Shown: positions 7,176 to 15,861 of the stretch, in pieces | Numbering within the stretch: the first letter of the stretch is position 1 | How the letters are laid out: each line of letters begins with the position of its first letter | Assembly (NCBI GenBank): GCA_022711615.1 | Contig: JAKLER010000007.1 | Location: forward strand, 1-37,136 | Length of the DNA stretch: 37,136 nucleotides | Reading direction: 5' to 3' | Origin: Acidobacteriota bacterium | Lineage (GTDB): Bacteria; Acidobacteriota; Thermoanaerobaculia; UBA5066 | The notes under the pieces: model-generated | The model's input: only the letters and a program-made list of their open reading frames with translations | Databases searched by the model: none | What the model was told of the DNA's origin: nothing | Position numbers and translations under genes: made by a program

Positions 7176-7547
7176 CTACTTCCGCCTCTTCGTCTTCTTC
7201 CCGGCCTTCTTCGCCGCTTTCTCCACGGCCTTCTCCGCCTCGCGCAGGACGTCCTCGATCCAGGAGGTCCCCATCATCGCGTGCGGGAGGCCGAGCGTCG
7301 TCAGCGCGAGGAGCGCGACGCCGCGCACCTCGGACGCCGCGGCGCCCGCCTCGAGCGCGCGGCGGGCGTGCGAGTGGACCGCCCCCTCGAGGCGCGAGCC
7401 CATCGCGAGCGCGAGCTTGAGGAGCTCGGCGTCCTTCTCCGGGAAGCCGGCCGCCTCGCGGCTCGCGGCCGCCAGAGCCTCGTAGGTCATCCCGCACTCC
7501 GGGTAGGTCTCGACGAACTTCCGGAACGGACCGGGCACCTTCTTCAT
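7176..7547 (-). CDS. Carboxymuconolactone decarboxylase/AhpD-fold family protein
   Basis: The 123-residue protein has the CMD helical pattern: PGPFRKFVETYPECGMTYEALAAASREAAGFPEKDAELLKLALAMGSRLEGAVHSHARRALEAGAAASEV. The position where AhpD-type members carry CxxC reads AVHSH here (H58, H60), so a thiol peroxidase partner role is unlikely. The C-terminus is a lysine-rich tail (EKAAKKAGKKTKRRK). The ATG at 7547 is preferred over an in-frame GTG at 7559 because GGAGG lies five bases before the ATG and would fall inside the longer version. TACAAT on the - strand at 7570-7565 is a possible -10. Substrate unknown. Confidence 0.8.
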   Translation of the reverse strand: MKKVPGPFRKFVETYPECGMTYEALAAASREAAGFPEKDAELLKLALAMGSRLEGAVHSHARRALEAGAAASEVRGVALLALTTLGLPHAMMGTSWIEDVLREAEKAVEKAAKKAGKKTKRRK

Positions 7548-7573
7548 CGGATCCTCCACCCTGCATTGTAGGA

Positions 7574-7592
7574 GCGCGGCCCGGAGCCGCGC
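7574..7592 (-). terminator. Short hairpin after the glycosylase gene
   Basis: GCGCGGC (7574-7580) and GCCGCGC (7586-7592) form a perfect 7-bp stem with a 5-base loop, 30 bases 3' of the glycosylase stop on the - strand. It is followed by TCCTACAAT with no U run. A possible terminator, weakly supported. Confidence 0.35.
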
Positions 7593-7622
7593 CGCGGGTG
7601 AACGCCGGCGTCGAGTCCGGGC

Positions 7623-8495
7623 TTACGGCCAGAGCCGCTCCCGACCGTCGTGCCACTCCCGCGTCACGTCGAGCCAGAACGCCAGGCCCGCGAAGCGCCC
7701 GAACGGGGCGTAGAAGCGGGCGACGCGCGCGTCCTTCACCGGCCGGCCCCCGAACCTCAGCTCCGCGACCTTCTTCCGGGACCAGGAGTCGAGGCCGAGG
7801 TGGCCGTGGTGCCCGAGGAGCCTCAGGAGCGTCTCGGCCGCGTACGGGCCGAACCCCTTCTCCGCGCGGACGAGCTCGGCCACCTCCGTATCGGAGCGGG
7901 CAGGGTCCTCCCACGCCGCCAGGTCGAGGGCGCCGGAGGCGACGCGCAGGGCGAACGCGCGGAGAAACGGCGCTCGGTACCCGAGCTTCAGCTCCTCGCG
8001 GAGCCGCCGCTCCGGTAGGGACGCGAGGAACGCCGCGTCGGGGAACGCCCCGCCCCGGGCGAAAGCGCCGACCATCCGCGTCACCATCGAGCGCGTCAGG
8101 GACCAGGAGCAGTTCGTCGTGCAGAGGACCTTCACGGCGTCCTCGAAGAGCGTCGGCGCTCGCAGGACGCGGCCCGCGCGCCGCTCGGCGATCCATCCGA
8201 ACCCCTCGTCCCGCCGCTCGGCGCAGAGCGCGTGGAACGGCCCGAGCTCCGAGCCGAGGTCGAGGACCCGGGCGACGACGGGGCGGGCGAGGCGGACCGA
8301 CGCGGTCGCGACGACCCGGACGCCGCCGTTCCGCGCCGAGAGGACGACCCGCTCGGGGGCCCCGCCGGCAAGGAAGACGAAGGAAAGGGTCCGACGGGCC
8401 TCGTCCCACGTGAACGGCGCGAGGTCGTACCAGCCGTGGCTCCGCGCGACGAGGTCGAGGTCGACGCCCGGGACGTCGAACCGCGCCCGGGTCAC
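7623..8495 (-). CDS. HhH-GPD DNA glycosylase-like protein (OGG/AlkA-type)
   Basis: The 290-residue protein has an OGG-type beta-rich N-terminal half (about 1-115). A helical HhH-GPD domain follows: TLFEDAVKVLCTTNCSW, then the hairpin EKGFGPYAAETLLRLLG (212-228), then GHLGLDSW with D236 at the catalytic aspartate position. The hairpin has PY where bifunctional OGG1/Nth enzymes carry the Schiff-base lysine, so a monofunctional glycosylase (AlkA-like) is expected if it is active. It lacks the C-terminal Fe-S cysteines of Nth/MutY. The GTG start (8495) overlaps the stop of the upstream penicillin-binding protein gene as GTGA, so translation is probably coupled although the functions are unrelated. 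The damaged base recognised is unknown. Confidence 0.8.
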   Translation of the reverse strand: MTRARFDVPGVDLDLVARSHGWYDLAPFTWDEARRTLSFVFLAGGAPERVVLSARNGGVRVVATASVRLARPVVARVLDLGSELGPFHALCAERRDEGFGWIAERRAGRVLRAPTLFEDAVKVLCTTNCSWSLTRSMVTRMVGAFARGGAFPDAAFLASLPERRLREELKLGYRAPFLRAFALRVASGALDLAAWEDPARSDTEVAELVRAEKGFGPYAAETLLRLLGHHGHLGLDSWSRKKVAELRFGGRPVKDARVARFYAPFGRFAGLAFWLDVTREWHDGRERLWP

Positions 8496-10915
8496 GGCGG
8501 ATCGCCGGCCGAGGGCCCAGCCGTGTCTCCGCCGCCGAACGGCCAGCCGCCGGACGCGTGCACCGTGCAGCGCTCGGTCGGCTCCGTTCCGGCGACGAAG
8601 AGCTCGTTCACGGACGTGGGGCACTCCTCGGTCACGAGCATCCCGGTCGTCGGGTCGACGGAGGCGCTCACGGTCCCCGGGACCTGCGGGAACGGCTCCT
8701 CGAAGTAGTGGGCGGGCAGGCGGCGGACGAAGCCGGAGTAGATCGGGACCGCCGCCGTCGAGCCGGAGAGGTTCAGCCCGCGGTTGTCGTCGAAGCCGAC
8801 CCAGACGGCGACGAGGAGCCGCGGCGAGAAGCCGATGAACCAGGCGTCGCGGCCGTCGTTCGTCGTCCCGGTCTTGCCGGCGAAGATCCCCTGCGCCCCG
8901 CGCCCGCGCGCGGAGGCCCCCGTGCCCCGGTTCACGACGCCTTCCAGGATCGAGTCGAGGACGGCGACGGCCGCCGGATCGGCGGCCCGGGAGAGAGGAG
9001 CGTCCTTTCGTTCGATGCGGCGTCCTTCCGGCCCCACGAGGCCGAGAAGCGCGTTCGGCTTCACGAGGATCCCTCCGTTCGCGAAGACGGAGTAGGCCGC
9101 GGCGATCTCCATCGGCGTGCACTCGAACGACCCGAGCGCGAGCGACGGATAAGCCTTCATCCGCGACGTGATCCCCGCCTTTCGCGCGGCCTCGATCACG
9201 TCCGGCAGCAGCGTCTTCCCCGCTCCCGTCTCCCAGACGGCGAGCCGGACCGTCGGGATGTTGCGAGACTGCTCGAGCGCCTTGCGGACCGTGACGGGGC
9301 CGAGGAACTCCCCGTCGTAGTTGCGCGGGGACCAGGTCTCCTCCTCCGTCTTCCCGAAGACGAGGGCGATCGGGGAGTCCTGGAGGATCGTCACCGGAGT
9401 GACGGGCGGCGAAAGGTCGCGCCTCTCGAACGCGGCCAGGTAGACGAACGGCTTGAAGAGGGAGCCCGGCTGTCGCTTTGCCTGCACGACACGGTTGAAC
9501 TGGCTCGTCTGGTAGTCGCGCCCGCCGACGAGCGCCCGGATGGAGCCGGTCTGAGGGTCGAGCGCGATGAGCGCCGCCTGGAGCTTCTGGTCCCCCTCGG
9601 CCGTCCGCAGGCGCTTGAACCGCTTCTCGAGCTCCTCGAGGCCCTCCTGGACGGCCGCGTGCGCCGCCTCCTGCATGTCCGGGTCGAGCGTCGTGTAGAT
9701 CGAGAGGCCCGCTCCCGAAAGGTCGCTCCGGGACTCGGACACCTGGGTCAGGACGAAGTCGACGAAGTGCGGCGCCTCGATGCCGGTCATCGGCTTCGAG
9801 ACACGGGTCAGGGGCGCGGTGAGGGCGGCATCGTGGGCGGCCTTGTCGATCTTTCGCTCCTCGAGCATCCACTTCAGGACGAGCGCCCGCCGGGCCTTCG
9901 CCCGCTCGGGGTGCCGGAAGGGGGAGTAACGCCCCGGCGAGGAGATGAGGCCGGCGAGCATCGCGGACTCGGGGAGGTCGAGCTGCGAGACCGGCTTGCC
10001 GAAGTAGAAGCGGGCCGCTTCCTCGACGCCCGTCACCGACACCGCGCCCCGCTGCCCGAGGTAGATCTCGTTGAGGTACGTCTCGAGGATCTCCTCCTTG
10101 CCGTACTTCGCGTCGAGGATGACGGCCAGGAGCGCCTCCACGGCTTTCCGCCGCAGGGTCCGCTCGGGCGTGAGGAACAGGTTCTTGACGAGCTGCTGGG
10201 TGAGAGTGCTCGTCCCGCGGACCTTGCGCCCGCGCGCGATCCCCTGCAGGAGGGCGCCGGCGAGCCGGGTCGGGTCGAGCCCCGCGTGCGTGAAGAAGTC
10301 CCGGTCCTCCGTCGTGAGGATCGCGTCGACGACGACCTTCGGGACTCTCTCGAGCCGGACGAGCGTCCGGTCCTCCATCTTCCGGTCGAAGACGGAGCCG
10401 ACGACCTCCGGCTCGAAGACGACGTAGGGGATCGGCGCCTCGTCCGGCTCCCGCCGGAGGGCCGAGATCCTGCGGCCGGAGAAGTCGATCCGTGCCGCGA
10501 GACCCGGAGAGCGCCCGTAGGCCGTCTCACGCGGGTTGACGCCGACGAAGATCCGGCTGCGGGTGCGGAGGTACCGGCCGCCGGAGACGGGGAGCTCGGC
10601 CACCGGCGCGTACCGGAGCCGAGCGAGCCGCCTCTCGACGTCGTCCGGGCCGAGCGCGTCGCCGGGGCGGAGGACCCACGCGTCGGAGTAGAGCCGTGTC
10701 GGAAGGTTCCAGCGCCTCCCGTCCATCGTCCGCGAGACGACGCGCGCGTAGTAGGCGACGACGAACGCCGAGGCGACGGCGAAAAGGAGGACGAGACCGG
10801 CCGCGCCCCAGAGCGCCCAACGGGGAATCGCCTTCCAGATCCGGCGGGCTCGGGCGAGGACTCGGGACCTCACCCGGGGAGTGTAGCGAACGCCCTTTCC
10901 GGTCCCCCTCGGCAT
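8492..10915 (-). CDS. Class A penicillin-binding protein, PBP1B-like bifunctional peptidoglycan synthase
   Basis: The 807-residue protein has a basic cytoplasmic N-terminus, one transmembrane helix (about 34-57), and an LPTRLYSDAW..PGD..GPDDVERRLARLRY segment like the UB2H-region start of PBP1B. The GT51 transglycosylase follows, with TTEDRDFFTH (E203 catalytic), GTSTLTQQLVKN and the helix KEEILETYLNEIYLGQ. The transpeptidase has QPGSLFKPF (S485, SxxK), SRN (550-552) and KTGTTNDGRDAWFIGF (KTG 681-683). It polymerises and cross-links peptidoglycan in the periplasm. The ATG at 10915 lacks a clear Shine-Dalgarno; a GTG at 10872 is an alternative that still precedes the TM helix. It follows the GreA-domain gene by 38 bases and overlaps the glycosylase gene by four. 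Confidence 0.93.
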   Translation of the reverse strand: MPRGTGKGVRYTPRVRSRVLARARRIWKAIPRWALWGAAGLVLLFAVASAFVVAYYARVVSRTMDGRRWNLPTRLYSDAWVLRPGDALGPDDVERRLARLRYAPVAELPVSGGRYLRTRSRIFVGVNPRETAYGRSPGLAARIDFSGRRISALRREPDEAPIPYVVFEPEVVGSVFDRKMEDRTLVRLERVPKVVVDAILTTEDRDFFTHAGLDPTRLAGALLQGIARGRKVRGTSTLTQQLVKNLFLTPERTLRRKAVEALLAVILDAKYGKEEILETYLNEIYLGQRGAVSVTGVEEAARFYFGKPVSQLDLPESAMLAGLISSPGRYSPFRHPERAKARRALVLKWMLEERKIDKAAHDAALTAPLTRVSKPMTGIEAPHFVDFVLTQVSESRSDLSGAGLSIYTTLDPDMQEAAHAAVQEGLEELEKRFKRLRTAEGDQKLQAALIALDPQTGSIRALVGGRDYQTSQFNRVVQAKRQPGSLFKPFVYLAAFERRDLSPPVTPVTILQDSPIALVFGKTEEETWSPRNYDGEFLGPVTVRKALEQSRNIPTVRLAVWETGAGKTLLPDVIEAARKAGITSRMKAYPSLALGSFECTPMEIAAAYSVFANGGILVKPNALLGLVGPEGRRIERKDAPLSRAADPAAVAVLDSILEGVVNRGTGASARGRGAQGIFAGKTGTTNDGRDAWFIGFSPRLLVAVWVGFDDNRGLNLSGSTAAVPIYSGFVRRLPAHYFEEPFPQVPGTVSASVDPTTGMLVTEECPTSVNELFVAGTEPTERCTVHASGGWPFGGGDTAGPSAGDPP

Positions 10916-10953
10916 CTCGACGGCGGGCCCAGAGCCCGGCGGCGAGGGCCGCG

Positions 10954-13053
10954 CTAGGCGCTCCTCCAGACCTCGATCGCCTCGATGAGCCCTTCGTCTC
11001 CCAGGAAGGAGACGCGGTCCCCGACCTTCCTGCCGAGGAGGCCACGGGAGGCGTCGGCGAGGTAGGAGTAGACGTCGGCTTCGGGCTTCGAGTCCCACGG
11101 GCCGAGGAGCGTCACCTCCCGGGGCCCGCCGAGGAGCCGGAGCGTCACCCGCGTGCCGGGCCTCACCTCCGTCGTGTCGACCGTCGACGGGTCGAGGACG
11201 CGGGCCTTGCGGAGCTCCTCCTGGAGGCGCGCCACGCGGACTCCGAGGTCCTGCTGTCGCTGCTTGCGGGCCTGGTACTCGAAGTTCTCCGAGAGGTCCC
11301 CTTCGGCCCGGGCGATCGCGAGCCCCTTCGTGTTCTCCGGGATGTCGACCTCCACGAGCCTCTCGAGCTCGCGCTTCTTCCCCTCCAGCGCCTCCGCCGT
11401 GACGAAGAAGCTGTCGTCCCCTCCCTTCCGGAGATCCGGGAATCGCATCTCGGCCGCCGCGAAGAGCGCGGCGCGGCGGTGCGGCTCGAGCTCGTTGTGA
11501 CGGTCGAGCGCCTGGAGGAACTGCTGGGCCTCCTCGAGCGTCGCCTGCTTGACGAGCCAGGCCGCCGCGACCCCGGTCCGGTCGAAGAGCTCGCGGAGCT
11601 TCGCGCGTCCGCCCCCGAGGTCCTCCCACGACGCGGCGTCGAGGAGCCGTCCGAGCACCGTCGGGGTGAGGCGGGCCCGGAACGTGTCGTCCTGGGCGGC
11701 CCGCAGGCCGAACCAGAGGAACGCTTTCGGCCCGCTCCGGGGCGACTTGAGGAGCTTCTCGAGCGTCGCCTCGCGCGTCGAGGGCTCGACCTCGGCGAGC
11801 CGCCGGTCGATCAGGTCGAGCGTCCGGGCGTCCTCCTCGCGGAAGAACCAGTCCGCCACGAGGCGGGCGCCGTCCTCCGGCCTCGAGGCGAGGAGACCTT
11901 CGAGGAAGCGCTCCCGCGCGAGGCGGTCCCCGATACGGCCGAGCATCGGGAGCGGCGCCTCGGGAACCAGGTCCTCGGGCGCGAATCCGAGGGCGGCCCC
12001 CTCCACCTTCTCGATCGCGACCGCGATCTCGTACGCGAGCGGCGGGTTCGCGTCGCGCAGCGCCCGGGCGTCCTCGGCGAGCCTCGCCCCCATCTTCGCC
12101 GCGAGCGCCGCGTCGCGCTTCGCGTTCTTCCGGAAGAAGTCGAGGCGGGACTCGGGCGTGTGCGCCTTCCCGAACTTCGCGAGGATCGCGGCGTCGGCCG
12201 CCTGCGAGGTCCGCGTCCACTCGACGGAGGCGTTCTTGCCCGAGCCGTGGAGGACGACGTGCGGACTCTTGCGCGCCGCGGTCCACCACGAGGTCCACCG
12301 CTCCTCGGGGACGAGGCCGGCCATCGCCTCCTTCACCTCGGAGACCGGGAGCGCCGTCCCGAACGAGTCGAGGAGCCTCCGAAGCCCTTCCGACGGGTCG
12401 GCGAGGACGCTCTCGGCCAGCGCCTCGCGGGCGGTCAGCTTCTCGTGGAGGAAGTGCCCCTCGGGGAGGGGCGTGAGGCTCTTGGCCGCGACGCCGATCG
12501 GAATGGAGACTCCGGCCGACTTCTCGAAGTCGACCCGGACGGCGTCGAGGGCGAAGTTCGTCTCGACGACCTTCCCGGCGCCCCGCACCGCCATGAAGAA
12601 GCAGCGCCCGACCTCGAAGGGGAGCCACTTCTCGGCGCGCTCGACGCGCGCGAGGCCGTCCGCCGGCTCCTTCGACTCGAGGAACCGGAATCGCCCGAGC
12701 AACGTCGTCAGGGACGCCGACTCGGGGTACGCCGCACGGATCGCCTCCTCGAACAGCTTGTGGAAGCCCTCCGGCGAGGACGGCGTGGCGCCGGCCCGGA
12801 CAGCCTCCTTCAGGAGGCCCCAGCGCAGGCGGGCGGCCGCGGGAGACGTGCCCGGGCCGCGCAGCGTCGCGTCGGCGAGCGTGGAGAGGCCCTGGAGGCG
12901 CCCCTTCTGGCCGGACGCGCGGGCGAGGCCGCGGAACGCCGCCGCGAGGAGCTCCGCGTTCTCCTCGGCGTCGAGGAGGGCGTCCTTGACGGCGTTCTCG
13001 ACGACGTCGAATTTCTTCTCGGAGAGGAGCGACGAGAGCTCGTTGAGGTTCAT
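10954..13053 (-). CDS. greA: GreA-domain transcript cleavage factor with a ~540-residue N-terminal extension
   Basis: The 699-residue protein ends in a complete GreA/GreB module (about 545-699). This comprises a coiled coil whose tip carries the acidic GDLSEN motif (585-590) followed by FEYQARKQRQQ, then a C-terminal FKBP-like domain (VRPGTRVTLRLLGGPREVTLLGPWD...SFLGDEGLIEAIEVW). The tip acids coordinate Mg in the RNA polymerase secondary channel to stimulate cleavage of backtracked RNA. Normal GreA is about 158 residues. The remaining 540 residues are helical and repeat-like, with a PEERWTSWWTAARK stretch, and resemble the extensions of chlamydial-type long GreA proteins. The ATG at 13053 has no visible Shine-Dalgarno; a 9-bp hairpin ends two bases before it. 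Confidence 0.9.
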   Translation of the reverse strand: MNLNELSSLLSEKKFDVVENAVKDALLDAEENAELLAAAFRGLARASGQKGRLQGLSTLADATLRGPGTSPAAARLRWGLLKEAVRAGATPSSPEGFHKLFEEAIRAAYPESASLTTLLGRFRFLESKEPADGLARVERAEKWLPFEVGRCFFMAVRGAGKVVETNFALDAVRVDFEKSAGVSIPIGVAAKSLTPLPEGHFLHEKLTAREALAESVLADPSEGLRRLLDSFGTALPVSEVKEAMAGLVPEERWTSWWTAARKSPHVVLHGSGKNASVEWTRTSQAADAAILAKFGKAHTPESRLDFFRKNAKRDAALAAKMGARLAEDARALRDANPPLAYEIAVAIEKVEGAALGFAPEDLVPEAPLPMLGRIGDRLARERFLEGLLASRPEDGARLVADWFFREEDARTLDLIDRRLAEVEPSTREATLEKLLKSPRSGPKAFLWFGLRAAQDDTFRARLTPTVLGRLLDAASWEDLGGGRAKLRELFDRTGVAAAWLVKQATLEEAQQFLQALDRHNELEPHRRAALFAAAEMRFPDLRKGGDDSFFVTAEALEGKKRELERLVEVDIPENTKGLAIARAEGDLSENFEYQARKQRQQDLGVRVARLQEELRKARVLDPSTVDTTEVRPGTRVTLRLLGGPREVTLLGPWDSKPEADVYSYLADASRGLLGRKVGDRVSFLGDEGLIEAIEVWRSA

Positions 13054-13055
13054 GA

Positions 13056-13079
13056 CGGGGCGGGAGTGTACCCGCCCCG
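13056..13079 (-). terminator. Hairpin between the chalcone isomerase-like gene and the greA-type gene
   Basis: CGGGGCGGG pairs perfectly with CCCGCCCCG (13071-13079 with 13056-13064) around a 6-base loop. It lies 24 bases 3' of the upstream gene's stop and two bases before the GreA-domain gene's ATG. It may terminate the upstream message, or it may occlude the translation start of the next gene. No U run follows. Confidence 0.45.
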
Positions 13080-13103
13080 CTCCGATTCGACTCCGCGGGA
13101 CCT

Positions 13104-13673
13104 TCAGCGCCCGAGCATTCCGCTCCGGAGGTCCTCCGACGGCGGCTTCGGCCCGAGCCAGAGCGAGAAGAGGACCTCGGCGAACTCCTTCCCCTCGATC
13201 GTCGCGACGTCCTTACCGTCCCGGTTGACGACGGTCCCGGCGCCGGGCGCGTAGACGTACGTCGTCACCGATCCGTCCTTCACGTCCGTCACGGTCGCGA
13301 GGAGCTTCTCGATCCCCGCCTTCTGGGCCTGGGCCTTCGCGCCGGCGTTCGCCGCGAAGCCCTCCCGGAACGTCTCCACGAGCTTCCCGCGGTCGACGCT
13401 CCGGAGGAAGTGCATCCGGACCGCCTTCGGCGCGTCGGCGGCGAGGATCGCGGCGGCGTCCGAGGAGGGAGCCTCGAGGTAGAGCCCGCCGACGTAGACC
13501 TTGAACACGGCCTTCTTGCGGAGCCCCATTCCGTTCAGCTTCAGCGTCTTCCCGGCCACCGAGAGGGTGTCGGGCATCGAGGCCCCCGCCAGCTCCCTGG
13601 CCTCCACCGGAGCGGCGGAGAGCACGAACGCGAATGCGGCAGACAGGGCGACGGCTCGCCGGGTGGTTCTCAT
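13104..13673 (-). CDS. Secreted chalcone isomerase-like domain protein
   Basis: The 189-residue precursor starts MRTTRRAVALSAAFAFVLSAAPVEARE, a Sec signal peptide probably cut after an Ala-x-Ala-type site near residue 26. The mature part matches the bacterial chalcone isomerase-like domain: LSVAGKTLKLNGMGLRKKAVFKVYVGGLYLE, then MHFLRSVDRGKLVETFREGF and a C-terminal FAEVLFSLWLGPKPPSEDLRSGMLG. Bacterial members are exported proteins of mostly unknown role, probably lipid or fatty-acid binding and not flavonoid enzymes. The ATG at 13673 is chosen for its AAGGAGAA Shine-Dalgarno; an upstream in-frame ATG would bury the signal peptide. Confidence 0.88.
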   Translation of the reverse strand: MRTTRRAVALSAAFAFVLSAAPVEARELAGASMPDTLSVAGKTLKLNGMGLRKKAVFKVYVGGLYLEAPSSDAAAILAADAPKAVRMHFLRSVDRGKLVETFREGFAANAGAKAQAQKAGIEKLLATVTDVKDGSVTTYVYAPGAGTVVNRDGKDVATIEGKEFAEVLFSLWLGPKPPSEDLRSGMLGR

Positions 13674-13739
13674 GGCTTCTTCTCCTTCGGGCCGGGAGGA
13701 TACTGCGATCGCGCGCAGCGGCCGCACGGACGACCTCGG

Positions 13740-13779
13740 CCGGCTCCGCCGCTTCCCGGAAGGGAGGCGGCGGAGCCGG
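13740..13779 (-). terminator. glyS: 18-bp hairpin with GGAA tetraloop after glyS
   Basis: CCGGCTCCGCCGC (13740-13752) pairs with GCGGCGGAGCCGG (13767-13779). Five inner pairs, one of them G-T, continue to a GGAA tetraloop (13758-13761), read on the + strand. It lies 12 bases 3' of the glyS stop. There is no U tract, so it may be an intrinsic-like or Rho-assisted end for the glyQS message. Confidence 0.55.
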
Positions 13780-13790
13780 GGGCCGGGACC

Positions 13791-15860
13791 CTACTCCTGG
13801 ATCTCGCTCAGCCGCGCGACGCGGAAGAACTGGTCGCGCATCGCGGCGAGGAGCGAGAGGCGGTTGCGCCGCACGGCTTCGTCCTCCACCAGGACCATGA
13901 CGTCGACGAAGAACCGGTCGAGCACCGGCCCGAGGGAGGCCATGACCGAGAGCGCCTCGTCGTACCGGCGCGCGCCGATCAGCTCGTCGAGGATCCCGCG
14001 GGCCTGGAAGAAGTCGCTCGCGAGCTGCCTCTCCGCGTCGTCGCTCATGAGCGACGGGTCGATCTCGCCGCCCGACGTCACGCCCGCCTGGGCGAGGATG
14101 TTCTGCACGCGCTTGAACGAGGCGGCGAGAGCGCCGAAGTCGGGCTGGCGCCTCACGCGCGAGACGGCGGCGACGCGCTCGGCCGCGTCGGTCACGTCGG
14201 GGCAGGGAGTCGCGAGGACGGCCTCGATCTCGTCGTGCCGGTGGCCGCGGCGCTCGAGCAGGAAGCGGAGGCGCTCGAGGAGGAAGGGGTGGAGAGTCGA
14301 GACGACCTCCTCCTCCGAGGCGCCCGACACCTCGTGCAGGCGCCGGGCGGCGGCGATCGCGGACGGGAGCTCCAGCCGGTGCCCTCCTTCGAGGAGTATC
14401 CGGACGACGGCGAGCGCCGCCCGCCGGAGGGCGTACGGGTCGCGCGAGCCCGTCGGGACGAGGCCGAGCGCGAAGAAGCCGGCGAGCGTGTCGAGCCGGT
14501 CGGCGAGCGCGACGACGCGGCCGACGGGCTCCGCCGGAAGGGCGTCGTCGACGCCGGCCGGGCGGTAGTGGTCGTAGACGGCCCGGCAGACCGCCTCACC
14601 CTCGCCGTCCCTCCGGGCGTAGAGCCCTCCGACGACCCCCTGGAGGTCGGGGAACTCGCGCACCATGTCGGTGACGAGGTCGGCCCGGGCCAGGCGGGCC
14701 GCCCGGGCGGCCTCGCCGGCGGACTCCCCGAGGCCGAGGTCGCCGGCGAGGCGCGAGGCGAGAGCCTCGACCCGCTCGGCCTTCCGGAGCGTGTCGCCGA
14801 GCTTCTCCTGGAAGGAAAGGCGCGCGAGGCGGGGGACGCGGTCCTCGAGGCGGACCCGGCCGTCCTCGTCCCAGAAGAAGCGGGCGTCGGCGAACCGGGC
14901 GTTCAGGACCCACTCGTTTCCGCGGACGATGTGCCCCATCGGGTCGCCGACGTGGTCGGCGACGGCGAGGAAATGCGGCGCGAGCGCGCCCGAAGCGTCG
15001 CGCGTCGGAAGGACCTTCTGGTGCTCGCGCATCGCCGTGACGAGGATCTCCTCGGGGAGCTCGAGGTATCCGGCCTCGAACGAGCCGCGGACGAGGCCGG
15101 GCCACTCCACGAGGTGGGCGAGGCTGTCGAGGAGCGCGCTGTCCTCCACCGGCGTGCAGCCGGCCTCGGAGGCGAGGGCCTCGGCCTTCTCGAGGAGCGT
15201 CCGGCGCCTTACGCCGTAGTCCGGCTCGACGTGAGCGGCGCGGAGCTTCGCGAGGTAGTCGTCGACGCCGACGACGACGATCCGGCCCGGCGCGAGCGTC
15301 CGGTGGCCGAACGTCGTCCGTCCCGACTCGATCCCGAAGAGCGTCACCGGGACGACGAGCCCGTCGAGAAGGCAGACGACGGAGTGGACGGGCCGGATCC
15401 AGGTGTCGCGTCCGTCGCCCCACCTCATCATCCGGGGGAACGACATCTTCGCGACGACCGTCGGGACGACCTCGCCGAGGATCTCCGAGGTGAATCGCCC
15501 CTCGACGACCTTCCGGACCGAGACGTACTCCCCCTTCGGCGTCGCGACGACGCGAAGAGCCTCTACCGCGACGCCCTGCCCGCGGGCGAAGCCCTCGGCG
15601 GCGCGCGTCGGACGCCCCTCCGCGTCGAAGGCGACCTTGACGGACGGCCCGATGGCCTCCACCTCGTGGTCCTCCTGGACCTCGGGGAGGTCGCGAGAGA
15701 AGAGGACGAGGCGGCGCGACGTGGAGTGGGCGAAGAACGTCCCGTCGATCCGCTCGGCGGCGAGGGCGTCGGCGAGACCCCGGAGGAGGTCGTTGCGCGC
15801 CTGCGACAGGACGCCCGCGGGGATCTCCTCGGCGAGGATCTCGAGCAGGAATTCTGACAT
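13791..15860 (-). CDS. glyS: Glycyl-tRNA synthetase beta subunit
   Basis: The 689-residue protein is the usual length for the beta chain of the alpha2beta2 bacterial glycyl-tRNA synthetase. It begins MSEFLLEILAEEIPAGVL, has the STSRRLVLF segment, and contains HD-like and C-terminal anticodon-binding regions (EFPDLQGVVGGLYA, RDPYALRRAALAVVRIL, DEVMV-like end). It recognises tRNA-Gly for the catalytic GlyQ subunit. Its ATG is separated by one base from the glyQ stop, so the two are coupled. Confidence 0.97.
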   Translation of the reverse strand: MSEFLLEILAEEIPAGVLSQARNDLLRGLADALAAERIDGTFFAHSTSRRLVLFSRDLPEVQEDHEVEAIGPSVKVAFDAEGRPTRAAEGFARGQGVAVEALRVVATPKGEYVSVRKVVEGRFTSEILGEVVPTVVAKMSFPRMMRWGDGRDTWIRPVHSVVCLLDGLVVPVTLFGIESGRTTFGHRTLAPGRIVVVGVDDYLAKLRAAHVEPDYGVRRRTLLEKAEALASEAGCTPVEDSALLDSLAHLVEWPGLVRGSFEAGYLELPEEILVTAMREHQKVLPTRDASGALAPHFLAVADHVGDPMGHIVRGNEWVLNARFADARFFWDEDGRVRLEDRVPRLARLSFQEKLGDTLRKAERVEALASRLAGDLGLGESAGEAARAARLARADLVTDMVREFPDLQGVVGGLYARRDGEGEAVCRAVYDHYRPAGVDDALPAEPVGRVVALADRLDTLAGFFALGLVPTGSRDPYALRRAALAVVRILLEGGHRLELPSAIAAARRLHEVSGASEEEVVSTLHPFLLERLRFLLERRGHRHDEIEAVLATPCPDVTDAAERVAAVSRVRRQPDFGALAASFKRVQNILAQAGVTSGGEIDPSLMSDDAERQLASDFFQARGILDELIGARRYDEALSVMASLGPVLDRFFVDVMVLVEDEAVRRNRLSLLAAMRDQFFRVARLSEIQE

Positions 15861-15861
15861 C

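Noticed and set aside
10916-12628. Long in-frame upstream extension of the class A PBP gene
   Set aside because: It lies across the GreA-domain gene in another frame. The protein's membrane helix and known domain order begin at about 10915.
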